DNA of 33,254 nucleotides from Candidatus Heimdallarchaeota archaeon (lineage in GTDB: Archaea > Asgardarchaeota > Heimdallarchaeia > Hodarchaeales > Hodarchaeaceae), in the NCBI GenBank assembly GCA_019057635.1, contig DXJL01000192.1, positions 1 to 33,254 of the forward strand. The letters run 5' to 3'. Positions 33,159-33,254 of the stretch are shown one piece after another (the stretch's first letter is position 1; every line of letters starts with the position of its first letter). The notes under the pieces are model-generated. The model was given only the letters and a program-made list of their open reading frames with translations, had not been told where the DNA came from and did no database searches. The position numbers and the translations under genes were made by a program.

Positions 33159-33254
33159 TCCACCAATCAAGATCCATTTTTGAAGCTAAAAAACGACTAT
33201 TTGAACTTTATAGCCCAAGCAAACAAATCTTTAGGGTATAATCCATATCTAAAA
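33132..33254 (+). CDS. Start of a truncated gene, possibly a HTH regulator
   Basis: The window ends 41 codons into this frame. ATG 33132 and ATG 33156 are both in frame; the second gives MSTNQDPFLKLKNDYLNFIA and then a QANKSLGYNPYLK end. The Gly-Tyr-Asn-Pro-Tyr turn after a helix recalls the start of GbsR/MarR-like winged-helix proteins, but too little is present to assign it. It is divergent from the ABC transporter, which is where a regulator would be expected. Confidence 0.5.
   Translation, partial: MIFSGEVIMSTNQDPFLKLKNDYLNFIAQANKSLGYNPYLK

Overview
The window reads as a piece of an AT-rich archaeal chromosome (by eye roughly one third GC). The best lineage evidence is a CDP-archaeol synthase (carS, 2585-3184) next to a CDP-alcohol phosphatidyltransferase. 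It is supported by archaeal-style TATA boxes about 25 nt before probable transcript starts, a two-thioredoxin-fold protein disulfide oxidoreductase, a F420-type luciferase-like oxidoreductase, TldD/TldE and a DUF438 protein. Bacterial-looking genes are mixed in: a hexameric NADP-type glutamate dehydrogenase, a SmtB/CadC-type repressor with a Zn/Cd/Pb P-type ATPase, and an RNase III. RNase III plus a possible longin/uDENN-like protein would fit an Asgard archaeon, but that placement is inference only.

Layout. 1-598: an edge of about 120 bases with much higher GC, then a gene-free AT-rich stretch. 599-1398: a DUF1684 gene and a small convergent unknown gene. 1562-3184: a tight membrane-lipid operon (membrane hydrolase-like protein, CDP-alcohol phosphatidyltransferase, carS). 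3222-4533 (-): a GyrI-like fusion protein followed by a broken TrmO remnant. 4749-5267: DinB-like. 5279-7715 (-): DUF438/hemerythrin/PAS protein and a luciferase-like oxidoreductase. 7897-10461: a heavy-metal efflux unit (operator, ArsR repressor, P1B ATPase, terminator hairpin). 10541-12259 (-): HAD phosphatase, RNase III with substituted catalytic residues, small membrane protein. 12391-15051: five-PAS sensor with a degenerate kinase end. 15107-16444 (-): gdhA, divergent from a 996-residue receiver-like/PEP-synthase-like protein (16780-19770). 19937-21207: beta-carbonic anhydrase converging on an S4/FtsJ RNA methyltransferase and a 44-residue basic protein. 21377-24885: small proteins and the tldD-tldE pair, closed by a hairpin. 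24995-28121: zinc-ribbon/coiled-coil protein converging on a solitary DUF1156 DNA methylase. 28272-30015: a redox cluster (thioredoxin-like protein, PDO, divergent ArsR with a palindrome between). 30336-31055: possible longin-like protein. 31153-32915 (-): two-gene ABC transporter. 33132-33254: start of a truncated gene with a palindrome on its TATA box.

How the genes work together. Three small circuits are readable: metal-sensing repressor, operator and exporter; a redox pair controlled from a shared divergent promoter region; and an ABC transporter probably facing its own regulator. Lipid head-group synthesis is a clear operon. The least explained parts are the receiver/PEP-synthase-like protein, the sensor with a ruined ATPase domain, and the RNase III with changed active-site positions. 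Many genes inside operons carry GGTGA-type ribosome binding sites, which helped choose starts; others look leaderless. No tRNA, rRNA, CRISPR array, insertion sequence or integrase was seen.
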